From Pseudomonas viridiflava (GTDB taxonomy: Bacteria; Pseudomonadota; Gammaproteobacteria; Pseudomonadales; Pseudomonadaceae), in NCBI RefSeq assembly GCF_900580865.1, contig NZ_UTBZ01000014.1:186001-250000 (forward strand): a stretch of DNA of 64,000 nucleotides. Reading direction: 5' to 3'. The position numbers were made by a program, and so were the translations under genes. Positions 46,654 to 55,114 of the stretch are shown piece after piece (the first letter of the stretch is position 1; each line of letters opens with the position of its first letter). A model generated the notes under the pieces. The model made no database searches. It was not told the origin of the DNA and saw only the letters and a list, made by a program, of their open reading frames with translations.

Positions 46654-47964
46654 CTACAACTCGATACGCTCGACCTTGCCGACCAGCAGCACGTAGGACA
46701 AAGCACCGATCAAGGCGAGAACCGCGATATAGGTGATCGCCGGGGCGAACGAATCGCCGCTGGCAAGGAAACCGATGACGATCGGCGTAGCAATTGCCGA
46801 CAGGTTACCGATGAAGTTGAACACCCCGCCGGTCAGCCCGAGCAAACGCGCCGGCGCCAACGTCGACACCAGCGACCAGGTGATCGAGGCCAGACCGTTG
46901 CCGAAGAACGCCAACGCCAGAAAGGCAATCACCAGCGGCGTCGACTCAACGAAGTTGGCGCCGATGATCGAGGTGGAAATCAGCAGCCCGCCGATGATCG
47001 GCAACTTGCGCGCAAACCCTACGGTGCAGCCGCGACGAATCAAAAAGTCGGAAAAGAACCCCGAACACAACACGCCAATGAACGCGGCGAGAAACGGCAG
47101 CGACGCCAACAGGCCGGACTTGATGAAGTCCATGCCGCGATACTTCACCAGATAAGTCGGGAACCACGTCAGGAAAAACCACAACGTTGAGTTCAGGCAG
47201 AACTGGCCGAGGTAGATGCCCCACAACTTGCGCTTGGTGAGGACGATGCCCAAATCGGTCCAACTGAACTTGGCTTTGACCTTGGCCGACTCTTGCTGAA
47301 TATCGACCAGACCACCGCCCTCGCGGATCAGGTCGATTTCGGCTTCGTTGGCGCCTTTGAAATCCCGTGGCTCGCGATACACCGCGTACCAGATCGCCGC
47401 CCAGATAATGCCGACGGCGCCGGTCGCGACGAACACCATGTGCCAGCCGAATTCGTGTTGCAGCCAGGCCAGCACCGGGGTGAGAAATGCCAGACCAACG
47501 AACTGTCCCGACGTGTAAAAACCAATCGCCGTGGCGCGCTCACGCTCGGGAAACCAGGTCGTGACCACACGACTGTTGATCGGATACGCCGGCGCTTCCA
47601 GCGCGCCCACCGCCATGCGCAATACAAACAACGCGATGAAACTCGCAGCGAAACCGAGCATCACCGTAGCCACAGACCACAACAACAAAGCGACGCTGTA
47701 AAGAATGCGCGGCGGCACGCGATCGACCAGCCAGCCGCCGGGGATCTGCATGGCGGCGTAAGTCCAGCCGAACGCAGAGAAAATCAGGCCGACGTGAATC
47801 GGGTCGATGCCCAACTCACTGGTCAGCGCAGGCGCGGCAATTGATAGATTGCTGCGGTCGAGGTAGTTGATGACCACGGTGATAAACAGCAACACCATGA
47901 TGAAAAACCGCTTGCGGCTGGGCGCGACTAAAGACGCCTGCCCGGTGAGGGTCTGCGGTTGCAT
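46654..47964 (-). CDS. MFS transporter, D-galactonate type (DgoT-like)
   Basis: 436 residues with 12 predicted membrane helices of the anion:cation symporter family. INYLDRSNLSIAAPAL in helix 1 and WTYAAMQIPGGWLVDR in helix 2 are hallmark sequences of sugar-acid transporters such as DgoT and GudP. The dgoK-dgoA-dgoD genes on the same strand immediately upstream point to D-galactonate as substrate. A REPIN of 89 bp separates it from dgoD. Confidence 0.88.
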   Translation of the reverse strand: MQPQTLTGQASLVAPSRKRFFIMVLLFITVVINYLDRSNLSIAAPALTSELGIDPIHVGLIFSAFGWTYAAMQIPGGWLVDRVPPRILYSVALLLWSVATVMLGFAASFIALFVLRMAVGALEAPAYPINSRVVTTWFPERERATAIGFYTSGQFVGLAFLTPVLAWLQHEFGWHMVFVATGAVGIIWAAIWYAVYREPRDFKGANEAEIDLIREGGGLVDIQQESAKVKAKFSWTDLGIVLTKRKLWGIYLGQFCLNSTLWFFLTWFPTYLVKYRGMDFIKSGLLASLPFLAAFIGVLCSGFFSDFLIRRGCTVGFARKLPIIGGLLISTSIIGANFVESTPLVIAFLALAFFGNGLASITWSLVSTLAPARLLGLTGGVFNFIGNLSAIATPIVIGFLASGDSFAPAITYIAVLALIGALSYVLLVGKVERIEL

Positions 47965-48019
47965 GGGGAGAGCCTCTTTTTATGTTTATTGAGGTCGGCC
48001 TGAGGCCTGCACTGCACTC

Positions 48020-48108
48020 TGTGGGAGCGAGCTTGCTCGCGAAGACGGCGGCACATCTGGCATCAATGTGACTGACCTGCCGCATTCGCGAGCAAGCTCG
48101 CTCCCACA
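48020..48108. repeat. REPIN, class A, inside the dgo gene set
   Basis: Inverted REP pair, 89 bp, between the dgoD stop and the transporter start. Arms carry the gcttgctcgc variant. Transcribed with the operon, it may stabilise the upstream mRNA or reduce downstream expression. Confidence 0.95.
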
Positions 48109-48134
48109 GGGGGTTGTGGTGTCTCAGAGACAAA

Positions 48135-49283
48135 TCACCACTCGGCAAAGCTGCCATCGGCATGGCGCCAGATCGGGTTGCGCCAGCGGTGCCCGACCGC
48201 TGCGCGCTCGATCACGTATTCCTCGTTGATCTCGATACCCAATCCCGGGCCGTTCGGGATCTTCACGAAGCCTTTGTCGTAATCGAACACGCGCGGATCC
48301 TTCACATAGTCGAGCAAATCATTGCTCTCGTTGTAATGGATGCCCAGGCTTTGCTCCTGGATAAACGCGTTGTAACAAGCCGCGTCCAGTTGCAAACATG
48401 CCGCCAGCGCAATCGGCCCCAACGGGCAATGCAGCGCCAGTGCGACGTCGTAGGCTTCGGCCATGTTGGCGATCTTGCGGGTTTCAGTGATGCCGCCGGC
48501 GTGGGAAGCATCCGGCTGAATGATGTCGACATAGCCTTCGCTCAACACGCGTTTAAAGTCCCAACGCGAGAACAGCCGCTCGCCGAGGGCAATCGGTGTG
48601 CTGGTCAACGGCGCCAGCTCTTTCAACGCTTCGTAGTTTTCGCTGAGCACCGGCTCTTCGATAAACATCAGTTTGTACGGATCAAGTTCCTTCATCAAAA
48701 CCTTGGCCATCGGCTTGTGCACGCGGCCATGAAAGTCGACGCCGATACCGACGTTCGGCCCGACCGCATCACGCACGGCGGCGACGTTGGCCAGCGCCAG
48801 ATCGACTTTCTCGAAGGTATCGAGGAATTGCAGCTCTTCGGTGCCGTTCATTTTCACCGCCGTAAAGCCACGGCTCACCGCCTCTTTCGCCGCACGCGCG
48901 GTATCGGCCGGTCGGTCGCCGCCGATCCATGAATACACACGAATCTTGTCGCGCACCTGGCCACCGAGCAGATCGCTGACCGAGACCCCGAGCGCCTTGC
49001 CCTTGATGTCCCACAGCGCCTGATCGATACCGGCTAGTGCGCTCATGTGAATCGCGCCGCCACGGTAGAAACCGCCGCGATAGAGCACGGTCCAGATGTC
49101 TTCGATGTTGCGTGGGTCTTTGCCGATCAGGTAGTCGGACAATTCTTCGACGGCAGCGGCCACGGTGTGCGCGCGACCTTCGACCACGGGCTCGCCCCAA
49201 CCGGTCACGCCCTCGTCGGTTTCGACCTTGAGGAAGCACCAGCGCGGCGGGACGATGAAGGTGGTGAGTTTGGTGATTTTCAT
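48135..49283 (-). CDS. dgoD: D-galactonate dehydratase
   Basis: 382 residues from ATG 49283, exactly the E. coli DgoD length. Enolase superfamily: it dehydrates D-galactonate to 2-keto-3-deoxygalactonate. With this start the known catalytic residues fall at the E. coli positions: D183 and H185 in GVDFHGR, E209 in MFIEEPV, E235 in IALGERLF and H285 in [14 protein letters not shown] lies upstream. The gap to dgoA is 46 bases. Confidence 0.96.
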   Translation of the reverse strand: MKITKLTTFIVPPRWCFLKVETDEGVTGWGEPVVEGRAHTVAAAVEELSDYLIGKDPRNIEDIWTVLYRGGFYRGGAIHMSALAGIDQALWDIKGKALGVSVSDLLGGQVRDKIRVYSWIGGDRPADTARAAKEAVSRGFTAVKMNGTEELQFLDTFEKVDLALANVAAVRDAVGPNVGIGVDFHGRVHKPMAKVLMKELDPYKLMFIEEPVLSENYEALKELAPLTSTPIALGERLFSRWDFKRVLSEGYVDIIQPDASHAGGITETRKIANMAEAYDVALALHCPLGPIALAACLQLDAACYNAFIQEQSLGIHYNESNDLLDYVKDPRVFDYDKGFVKIPNGPGLGIEINEEYVIERAAVGHRWRNPIWRHADGSFAEW

Positions 49284-49329
49284 CTTTTTGTCTCTCTTGT
49301 AGATGCAGCGCACGCAGCGCCAAAAAGTC

Positions 49330-49950
49330 TTAGCGAAGGGCCTTCCACGCGGCCACATAGGCCTTGGCATTCACCGCCACTTGTTCCGGCGTCATGCCCG
49401 GTTTGAACAGGCCGGAACCAAGACCGAAGCCTTTCACACCAGCATCGATAAACGCCTGCATGTTGTCCGGGGTGATGCCGCCGACCGGCGCCAAAACCGT
49501 GCCGGCCGGCAACACCGCGAGCCAGGCTTTGACGACCGCCGGGCCCATCTGCTCGGCCGGGAACAGCTTGAGAATGTCCGCGCCCTCCTCCAGCGCCGCG
49601 AAGGCTTCGGTCGGCGTGGCGACACCCGGCGATAAGTACAGCCCCGCCGCTTTTGCCGCGCGCAAGACCTTGGCATCGCTGTGCGGCATGACGATCACTT
49701 GGCCGCCGGCTTCTTTCACCAACTCGACCTGCTCCGGGGTCAGCACCGTGCCGGCACCAATCAGGCAATCGGCGGGCAAGGTCGTACGCAAAATGCGGAT
49801 ACTTTCGTACGGCGAAGGGGAATTGAGCGGTACTTCGATGACGCGAAATCCGGCCGCATACAGGACTTGTCCGACAGCGGCGGCTTCCTGCGGATGCAGG
49901 CCACGCAGGATCGCGATCAGACCGTTTTGCGCCAATGCTTGCTTGAGCAT
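49330..49950 (-). CDS. dgoA: 2-dehydro-3-deoxy-6-phosphogalactonate aldolase
   Basis: 206 residues of the KDPG-aldolase family. It splits the phosphorylated sugar acid into pyruvate and glyceraldehyde 3-phosphate. [12 protein letters not shown] and EVPLNSP are typical; the Schiff-base lysine is K128 in [13 protein letters not shown]. It is a single-domain protein here, separate from dgoD (in E. coli older annotations fused dgoA and dgoD). Confidence 0.94.
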   Translation of the reverse strand: MLKQALAQNGLIAILRGLHPQEAAAVGQVLYAAGFRVIEVPLNSPSPYESIRILRTTLPADCLIGAGTVLTPEQVELVKEAGGQVIVMPHSDAKVLRAAKAAGLYLSPGVATPTEAFAALEEGADILKLFPAEQMGPAVVKAWLAVLPAGTVLAPVGGITPDNMQAFIDAGVKGFGLGSGLFKPGMTPEQVAVNAKAYVAAWKALR

Positions 49951-49969
49951 GTCAGGCCTCCAGTCAGGG

Positions 49970-50959
49970 TTAACGGGATGAGGAATCGATCAGCCCGGCG
50001 GCCAGCGCCAGTTGCCACAGACCACGCTCGGTGGCCTGCTCGGCCAGCGTCACGTTGGCGAAACCACAGGCGTCGAGGGCGCGGCTGTAGCGCGCACAGA
50101 GTTGCGCGTTGCCGATGAGGATGATCGAAGGGAGATTCGTGTTGTTGCGACGACGTCGCTGAACCGTGGCGAGCGCCGCCAGCTCATGGCCGATCATCAG
50201 GCCGGACAGATAATCCGCCTGCGCCGTTGGGCTGAGTTCGCCGGTCAGTCCCAAGGTACGGGTGCTGAATAAGGTCGACAGCACGCCAAGCTCACCGTCC
50301 GCCGACTGCGCAACCTGCACACCGCGATCAAACGCCAGAGCATCGAACGCCGCACCTTGTTGCTGGGTGCGACCGAGAATGCTGTGCTCACTGAGCACGG
50401 CGAACACTTCGCCGGTCATAAACGTGTCGAAATGAGTGATGCAGCCATCGACCACGTCGACCCATTTCGAGTGACTGCCCGGCAGCCCGATCAACAGATC
50501 AGCACCCGCCTCAATCGGCAGATTCTGCAGCACGCCAAGGACCTGGGTTTCTTCGCCGCGCATCACATTCGGCAGGCGCGAACGCTGAATCACGCCCGGC
50601 ACGATATGCACGACCGTGCCGCGCAGACTGATAACTGTTTGAAGGGAGTTTCCGAGATTGGCGACGTTCGCCGGCGTTTCGCAGTAGGCCGCTTCACGCC
50701 AGCCCTGCGCACTGCCGACCATGCCGCAGGCAATCACCGGCAGATGAGGCTGCGCATCGAGCCAGTCGCCGCACGCCTCATCGAACGCCAGTTCAAAACC
50801 ATCGGCGCATTCGCCACCGTTGATGTTTCGCGGGGTCTTGGGCAACTGCATGATCCCGGACGACAGCGCGCGCTGCTCCAGCACCACACCGCCCGCCGCG
50901 AGTTTGTAAGCACGTAATGAGGTCGTCCCCCAATCGAGCGCGATCAATTGCGCCAGCAT
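49970..50959 (-). CDS. dgoK: 2-dehydro-3-deoxygalactonokinase
   Basis: 329 residues, ASKHA-type sugar kinase. LIALDWGTTSLRAYKL is the N-terminal phosphate loop; LIGLPGSHSKWVDV and FMTGEVFAVLSEHSILG are DgoK family signatures. It phosphorylates 2-keto-3-deoxygalactonate before the aldolase step. First gene of the minus-strand dgo unit; the 105-base gap upstream should contain the promoter. The dgoA start is 19 bases downstream of its stop. Confidence 0.94.
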   Translation of the reverse strand: MLAQLIALDWGTTSLRAYKLAAGGVVLEQRALSSGIMQLPKTPRNINGGECADGFELAFDEACGDWLDAQPHLPVIACGMVGSAQGWREAAYCETPANVANLGNSLQTVISLRGTVVHIVPGVIQRSRLPNVMRGEETQVLGVLQNLPIEAGADLLIGLPGSHSKWVDVVDGCITHFDTFMTGEVFAVLSEHSILGRTQQQGAAFDALAFDRGVQVAQSADGELGVLSTLFSTRTLGLTGELSPTAQADYLSGLMIGHELAALATVQRRRRNNTNLPSIILIGNAQLCARYSRALDACGFANVTLAEQATERGLWQLALAAGLIDSSSR

Positions 50960-51064
50960 CGCTTCACCTGTTTTGTTTTTGGCAGTGAGTGCGACGGACT
51001 ATAGACCTCTCAGATGGAAAATCTCAATATGTAATTTTGCATCCCACATTATGGGATACAGCAG

Positions 51065-51595
51065 TCATTGCACATGCTGTTGTTCAATGACGTGAATGAG
51101 GTCAGTTGCTGGAATCAGCATTGACTTCGAATAGTATCCCCCGAATGAGTAAGCTGAGGTGAACACTCTGCAAGAGACGGCATCACGTTCATTTAATATT
51201 GCCAGCAGTTCTTCCGCGGTCATGAAAACATTTGAAACGCCCTCATCCTCCTTTCTCACCGCGGACAGCCTAGACGTATAAATATGGTCTAAACCAGACT
51301 TATCGGCGTCAACCTCAACAAGATTACCGACAAAATAATTAGTCAACTTATCGGAGTTTTCAAATTCAAGTTCTTTATCCAGAGAGCAAAACAATGTTTC
51401 ACCCAACTGTGTTTCTCCCGTCGCATCCTTAAAAAAATTCAATACATCGGCCTTCGAACTGAAGCGAACACTCCAGGACAAACTGTCGCCCCCTGCAGCG
51501 ACAGAGATGAATTCAATCTCAGTATCAGGAAGAATCGGCCGCTTGGCACAAGAACTACATAGAAGGAGCGCCAGCACAATAAATAGTCGTATCAT
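51065..51595 (-). CDS. lipoprotein, candidate immunity protein of the PAAR-lipase cassette
   Basis: 176 residues. Signal peptide with a lipobox-like LCSSC (Cys16), so it is expected to be lipid-anchored in the periplasm. The mature part is unrecognised: acidic, mixed alpha/beta, with Cys at LFCSLD and VSCRVF. Its ATG overlaps the lipase stop (ATGA), so production is tied to the lipase. In known type VI lipase pairs the immunity protein is a periplasmic lipoprotein encoded next to the enzyme; that is the basis of the proposed role. AT-rich (37% in one 60-base line counted). Confidence 0.72.
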   Translation of the reverse strand: MIRLFIVLALLLCSSCAKRPILPDTEIEFISVAAGGDSLSWSVRFSSKADVLNFFKDATGETQLGETLFCSLDKELEFENSDKLTNYFVGNLVEVDADKSGLDHIYTSRLSAVRKEDEGVSNVFMTAEELLAILNERDAVSCRVFTSAYSFGGYYSKSMLIPATDLIHVIEQQHVQ

Positions 51596-52335
51596 TTTTT
51601 CGATTCCAAATATTGAGTCACTCGTTCATAAACTATATCGCACGCAGACTTTCCACCTTGAAGTTTGGAGCCGAAAAGCATGCCTGCCTGCCGATGATTC
51701 GCAATGATCGCCTCATTTATATCCGGGCCAGACGCCATGATCCAACGCTCTCCCAAGCTGGCAACAGTATCTGAATCGTCTTTTTCCTTGGGGGCTGCCA
51801 ATACATTGATCCAGTAATCTGCCGCGGGCTTTGGCGTCGTGAAATAGATATCAGAGAACATCCATACACCTGTACCACCGCCAACAGGATCAAGTGTTAC
51901 CAACATCTTTACTGTATAACCTCGCTCTTTCAAAATCGAGGTCAAATGTGCACCATTCCACCCCCCAAGACTATGACCAACAATCACAAGATAAACCGTC
52001 TTATCCCCTTTTAACGGGCGTATTACATACTTCTCGATATCCTTCTCACCGCGAACATCCTTATAGCTTATATAAGGTAAGTTAACTTCAAGCTTTTGTT
52101 CCGGAGAAAGTCTGTTCGACAACTGATTCCACGCATTTTGCACGTTATGATGAGGAGGTTCATTTTGATAATACTCCTCTTTATCTCCAGCACCGCCGAT
52201 AAAGAAAACGGCTATTTTTTTGACTTTAACAGTAACCTGCTTGACGCCTTGGTCCGTCTTGCAGGTCAACTCATGGCCAGCCACTTCAGTTTTGCAGTCT
52301 CTGAGTGCAGGGTTTTCGACTTCCATTTCGGTCAC
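51592..52335 (-). CDS. alpha/beta-hydrolase lipase, candidate type VI effector
   Basis: 247 residues from GTG 52335, which overlaps the PAAR stop (GTGA); an ATG lies three codons in. The nucleophile elbow is GHS122LGGWNG; D149 in TLDPVGGG and H214 in IANHRQAG complete a plausible Ser-Asp-His triad. The N-terminal strand AVFFIGGAGDKEEYY is typical of a bacterial lipase/hydrolase group found with PAAR and VgrG genes. No signal peptide, consistent with injection rather than Sec export. The lipoprotein downstream is its probable immunity partner. A housekeeping hydrolase is less likely given the cassette structure. AT-rich. Confidence 0.8.
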   Translation of the reverse strand: MTEMEVENPALRDCKTEVAGHELTCKTDQGVKQVTVKVKKIAVFFIGGAGDKEEYYQNEPPHHNVQNAWNQLSNRLSPEQKLEVNLPYISYKDVRGEKDIEKYVIRPLKGDKTVYLVIVGHSLGGWNGAHLTSILKERGYTVKMLVTLDPVGGGTGVWMFSDIYFTTPKPAADYWINVLAAPKEKDDSDTVASLGERWIMASGPDINEAIIANHRQAGMLFGSKLQGGKSACDIVYERVTQYLESKK

Positions 52336-52826
52336 TCTATAAACAATTTAATAGTTTCAGCCAAGTGAGAACTCACCATATGGGTAAAGCCCTGCTCATT
52401 GGTGATGCCATGTTCTATGCGCCCATCACCTCGCTGGATCGCATACGGATGATCGGGAATAGGCTCGCCAGTCGCCTCGTTAACCACTTGCAACCTGTCC
52501 GTAAAATGCACCGGCATCGGCAGCAATCCGCTAAACGCCGCCCCGCCGCCACTCTGTCCAATAATCACCGTCCCCGAACCACCAACGACGACATTGCCGT
52601 GGCCTCCGGTGCTATCGAGCGTGGCCGCGTTCAGGCCGTTGATGAAAACGGTACCGGAGACTGCCCCGGTAATCGGACTGCCGCACGCCGATTTATCGGT
52701 CATGCGCGCGGCGGCGAGGCCGTCGAAGAAGACGTTAGGCGAGCCGGAGGCAATCGGGTTGGTGCCATGGCCTGGCAATGGGCAGGCGGTCGGGTCGGTG
52801 ACGCGTGCAGCGGGTTTACCACTCAA
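52332..52826 (-). CDS. PAAR-domain type VI spike-tip protein with C-terminal extension
   Basis: 164 residues from a TTG start at 52826: AAGGAG sits 7 bases upstream and the TTGA overlap couples it to the preceding gene. The longer frame starting at 52931 lies wholly within that gene. PAAR repeats are seen in GKPAARVTDPTACPLPGHGT, NPIASGSPNVFFDGLAAARM and GTVFINGLNAATLDSTGGHG; the domain caps VgrG in the type VI secretion needle. Residues about 95-160 resemble the transthyretin-like tail of some PAAR/VgrG proteins (EATGEPIPDHPYAIQRGDGR). No VgrG gene is in the window. Confidence 0.88.
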   Translation of the reverse strand: MSGKPAARVTDPTACPLPGHGTNPIASGSPNVFFDGLAAARMTDKSACGSPITGAVSGTVFINGLNAATLDSTGGHGNVVVGGSGTVIIGQSGGGAAFSGLLPMPVHFTDRLQVVNEATGEPIPDHPYAIQRGDGRIEHGITNEQGFTHMVSSHLAETIKLFIE

Positions 52827-53485
52827 TTCAAAGCTCCTTGCTTCAGGGGTTCCGGGTGCGGCTGATGAATATCGATGTCGGTCGTGGCGAAGCGCCAGCG
52901 GTTGTCGACGGGGTCGAACAGGCCGTGGCAATGCTCACGGCTGTCGGGTGATGCGGCGGTTTGCAGGTGTCGCCAGGCTTCGTCGGTTTGCCAGGCCAGT
53001 TCAGCCGGCGAGGCGTCGTCGAGTTCGTTGAGCCAGGCGTTGTAGTTGCGCAGGTGATTGCGCTCATAAGTCGATTGCAGCAGTTCGGCCATTTGTGCGC
53101 CGAGGTCGAGATGATGCTGGGCCGTCCACTGGCCGATCTCGGAATAGACGTACCAACCCATCGGCATCAACCCGCCGTCCTTGACCAGCGAATGCCCGGC
53201 GGGGGCGACGAAACCGCAACAGACGTGCAGTGTCAGCCAGCCTTGATGAGCGTCGATAAACGCCGTCGGATCGAAGGTGCGCAGCGGTATCACGCGGTAA
53301 TCGGCGAGCCCGGCACTGCGCGTCATCAACTCGGCATCAAGGCGTGACACGAACGCACGAATGGCGCTGCCGCCCGTACGATTTGTCATGCACAGAATGT
53401 CGACCGGTTGGCGCTGGGGGTTGTCGCTCGAGCCTGAGTTTTTCACCAGGCCATACAGACGCATTGTCGCCCGTAGTCCGCTCAT
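52823..53485 (-). CDS. unrecognised protein upstream of PAAR, possible effector-loading factor
   Basis: 220 residues. The start is uncertain: ATG 53485 or the in-frame ATG at 53464 (MRLYGLVKNSG), neither with a strong ribosome binding site. Cytoplasmic, no signal peptide. A recognisable mixed alpha/beta core contains GWLTLHVCCGFVAPAGHS and MGWYVYSEIGQWTAQHHLDL, but I cannot place it in a family; it is not an obvious DUF4123 or EagR chaperone. Its position just before PAAR, with overlapping ends, is where loading adaptors are found. GC-rich, unlike the two last genes. Confidence 0.65.
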   Translation of the reverse strand: MSGLRATMRLYGLVKNSGSSDNPQRQPVDILCMTNRTGGSAIRAFVSRLDAELMTRSAGLADYRVIPLRTFDPTAFIDAHQGWLTLHVCCGFVAPAGHSLVKDGGLMPMGWYVYSEIGQWTAQHHLDLGAQMAELLQSTYERNHLRNYNAWLNELDDASPAELAWQTDEAWRHLQTAASPDSREHCHGLFDPVDNRWRFATTDIDIHQPHPEPLKQGALN

Positions 53486-53644
53486 CGCCGGTCACTCGTT
53501 GACGCGGCGAAGGCTCCACGGGCGTGGAGAAGTTGTGCCAGAGGCATTGCAGGTGTCGTCCGTGAGCGCGCAAAAATGGCGCGTAGAATGCCGGACTAGA
53601 GCGCTGGCGACAATCGAATTACTGCCGGATTGCCATCATCGTGT

Positions 53645-54124
53645 TCAGCCCTCGGCAAACTCACGCAGGACCTGGCCATCCATGCGGTAGCGCACCCACT
53701 CTTCCTGAGGTTGCGCGCCGAGGGATTTGTAGAATTCGATCGCCGGGGTGTTCCAGTCCAGCACGCTCCATTCGAAGCGGCCGCAGTCGTTGTCGCAGGC
53801 GATTTTTGCCAGGTGACGCAGCAGGGTTTTGCCGGCACCGCCGCCGCGTTGCTCCGGCGTGATGTAGAGGTCTTCGAGGTACAGACAGTTGCTGCCGAGC
53901 CAGGTCGAGTAGCTGAAGAAGAACACCGCGAAACCGATCGGCAGACCATCGCGCAGGCAGATCAGACCGTGGGCGGTGGCGCCTTCGCCGAACAGGCTGC
54001 GTTCGATGTCGGCGACGCTGGCGATGACTTCGTGACGGGCCTTTTCGAAATCGGCGAGTTCAGTGATGAAGGCGAGGATTTGCGGGGCATCGCTGGGGGT
54101 CGCCGGGCGGATGTCGATCGTCAT
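53645..54124 (-). CDS. GNAT family N-acetyltransferase
   Basis: 159 residues. The full GNAT fold: ATPSDAPQILAFITELADFE at the start, LYLEDLYITPEQRGGGAGKT acetyl-CoA loop (motif A), and NTPAIEFYKSLGA near the end. Similar to the spermidine/diamine acetyltransferase branch, but the substrate is not certain. Located alone between the PAAR operon and a REPIN. Confidence 0.87.
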   Translation of the reverse strand: MTIDIRPATPSDAPQILAFITELADFEKARHEVIASVADIERSLFGEGATAHGLICLRDGLPIGFAVFFFSYSTWLGSNCLYLEDLYITPEQRGGGAGKTLLRHLAKIACDNDCGRFEWSVLDWNTPAIEFYKSLGAQPQEEWVRYRMDGQVLREFAEG

Positions 54125-54233
54125 GGACGGGCCTTGTCGGAAAAGGAAAACGCCATACTAAGGTGGTGAGCGGCGCTCGTCACATGGCAAAACACACACT
54201 ACCCTGCGCACTGTTACAAACATTGCAGTTCCC

Positions 54234-54323
54234 TGTGGGAGCGAGCCTGCTCGCGAAGGCGTCCTTTCAGTCACCTGCATTGTTGATTGACAGACAGCAT
54301 TCGCGAGCAGGCTCGCTCCCACA
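54234..54323. repeat. REPIN, class A
   Basis: Inverted REP pair, 90 bp, between divergent acetyltransferase and HD-domain genes; it lies only 31 bases before the HD gene's start and may sit in its leader. Confidence 0.95.
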
Positions 54324-54354
54324 CAGGGGACTTCGACAATCTGAAAGGATGCTT

Positions 54355-55008
54355 ATGAACCTTGAGTTTTTCACACCCGTGGAGGCGCTGGCAGCAGAGT
54401 TACTGCCGCACGCATTGGAGCCGTCCGACGACGGCGCCCACGATCTCGCCCACTTGCAACGCGTCTGGCACAACGTGCGTAGGTTGCATGAAGAAGAAGG
54501 TGGAGATCTTGAGGTGCTGTTGGCCGCCGTGCTGCTGCACGATTGCGTGGCTGTCGAGAAAAACTCGCCACTGCGCGCGCAAGCCTCGCGACTGGCGGCG
54601 GAAAAAGCTTCATCGATGCTCGTCGCGATGAACTGGCCAGAAGAAAAAACCACCGCCGTGGCCCACGCCATCGAAGCGCACAGCTTCTCCGCCGACATCA
54701 CTCCGCGCAGCCTTGAAGCGAAAATCGTCCAGGACGCCGATCGCCTCGACTCACTCGGCATGCTCGGCGTCGCCCGTACCTTCTACATTGCCGGGCGCAT
54801 GGGCTCGGCGCTCTATGACCCGATGGATCCTGAAGCGAAACAGCGCGATTACGACGACACGCGTTTTTGCCTGGATCATTTCCAGACCAAACTGCTGCAC
54901 CTCGCAGGCGGTTTCCAGACCGCCGCCGGCCAGCGTCTGGCGCAAGTCCGTCATCAACGCCTGAAGGGGTTCATGGAGCAGTTCAAGGAAGAGATCGGCA
55001 TCGCCTGA
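54355..55008 (+). CDS. HD domain phosphohydrolase (YedJ-like)
   Basis: 217 residues from ATG 54355 (AAAGG 6 bases upstream). Metal-binding His and Asp: HDLAHLQRVW, LLHDCVAVEKNSP and AIEAHSF ... QDADRLDSLG, the pattern of YedJ/HDIG-like cytoplasmic phosphohydrolases. Substrate unknown; relatives act on nucleotides or phosphate esters. Own transcription unit. Confidence 0.88.
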   Translation: MNLEFFTPVEALAAELLPHALEPSDDGAHDLAHLQRVWHNVRRLHEEEGGDLEVLLAAVLLHDCVAVEKNSPLRAQASRLAAEKASSMLVAMNWPEEKTTAVAHAIEAHSFSADITPRSLEAKIVQDADRLDSLGMLGVARTFYIAGRMGSALYDPMDPEAKQRDYDDTRFCLDHFQTKLLHLAGGFQTAAGQRLAQVRHQRLKGFMEQFKEEIGIA

Positions 55009-55114
55009 GGGTTACTCCGGCGCACAGCGATGACTTCGCCAACCTCAGACCTAACCCGCACACCTGACGTGTTAAACAGATGACGCTCGAATTTTCCGCT
55101 CAAGGAACCGCGTC

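Larger units (their letters stand above)
51065..52370. other. AT-rich effector/immunity block
   Basis: Sampled 60-base lines give 35-37% GC (51301, 52021, 52321 lines), against clearly GC-rich flanks. The drop starts in the last dozen codons of the PAAR gene and continues to the end of the lipoprotein gene. This marks the lipase and lipoprotein genes as recently acquired relative to the PAAR and upstream gene. Confidence 0.8.

Noticed and set aside
53485..53644. possible VgrG gene upstream of the PAAR cassette
   Set aside because: Only 159 bases separate the cassette from an acetyltransferase gene; no VgrG sequence exists in the window.
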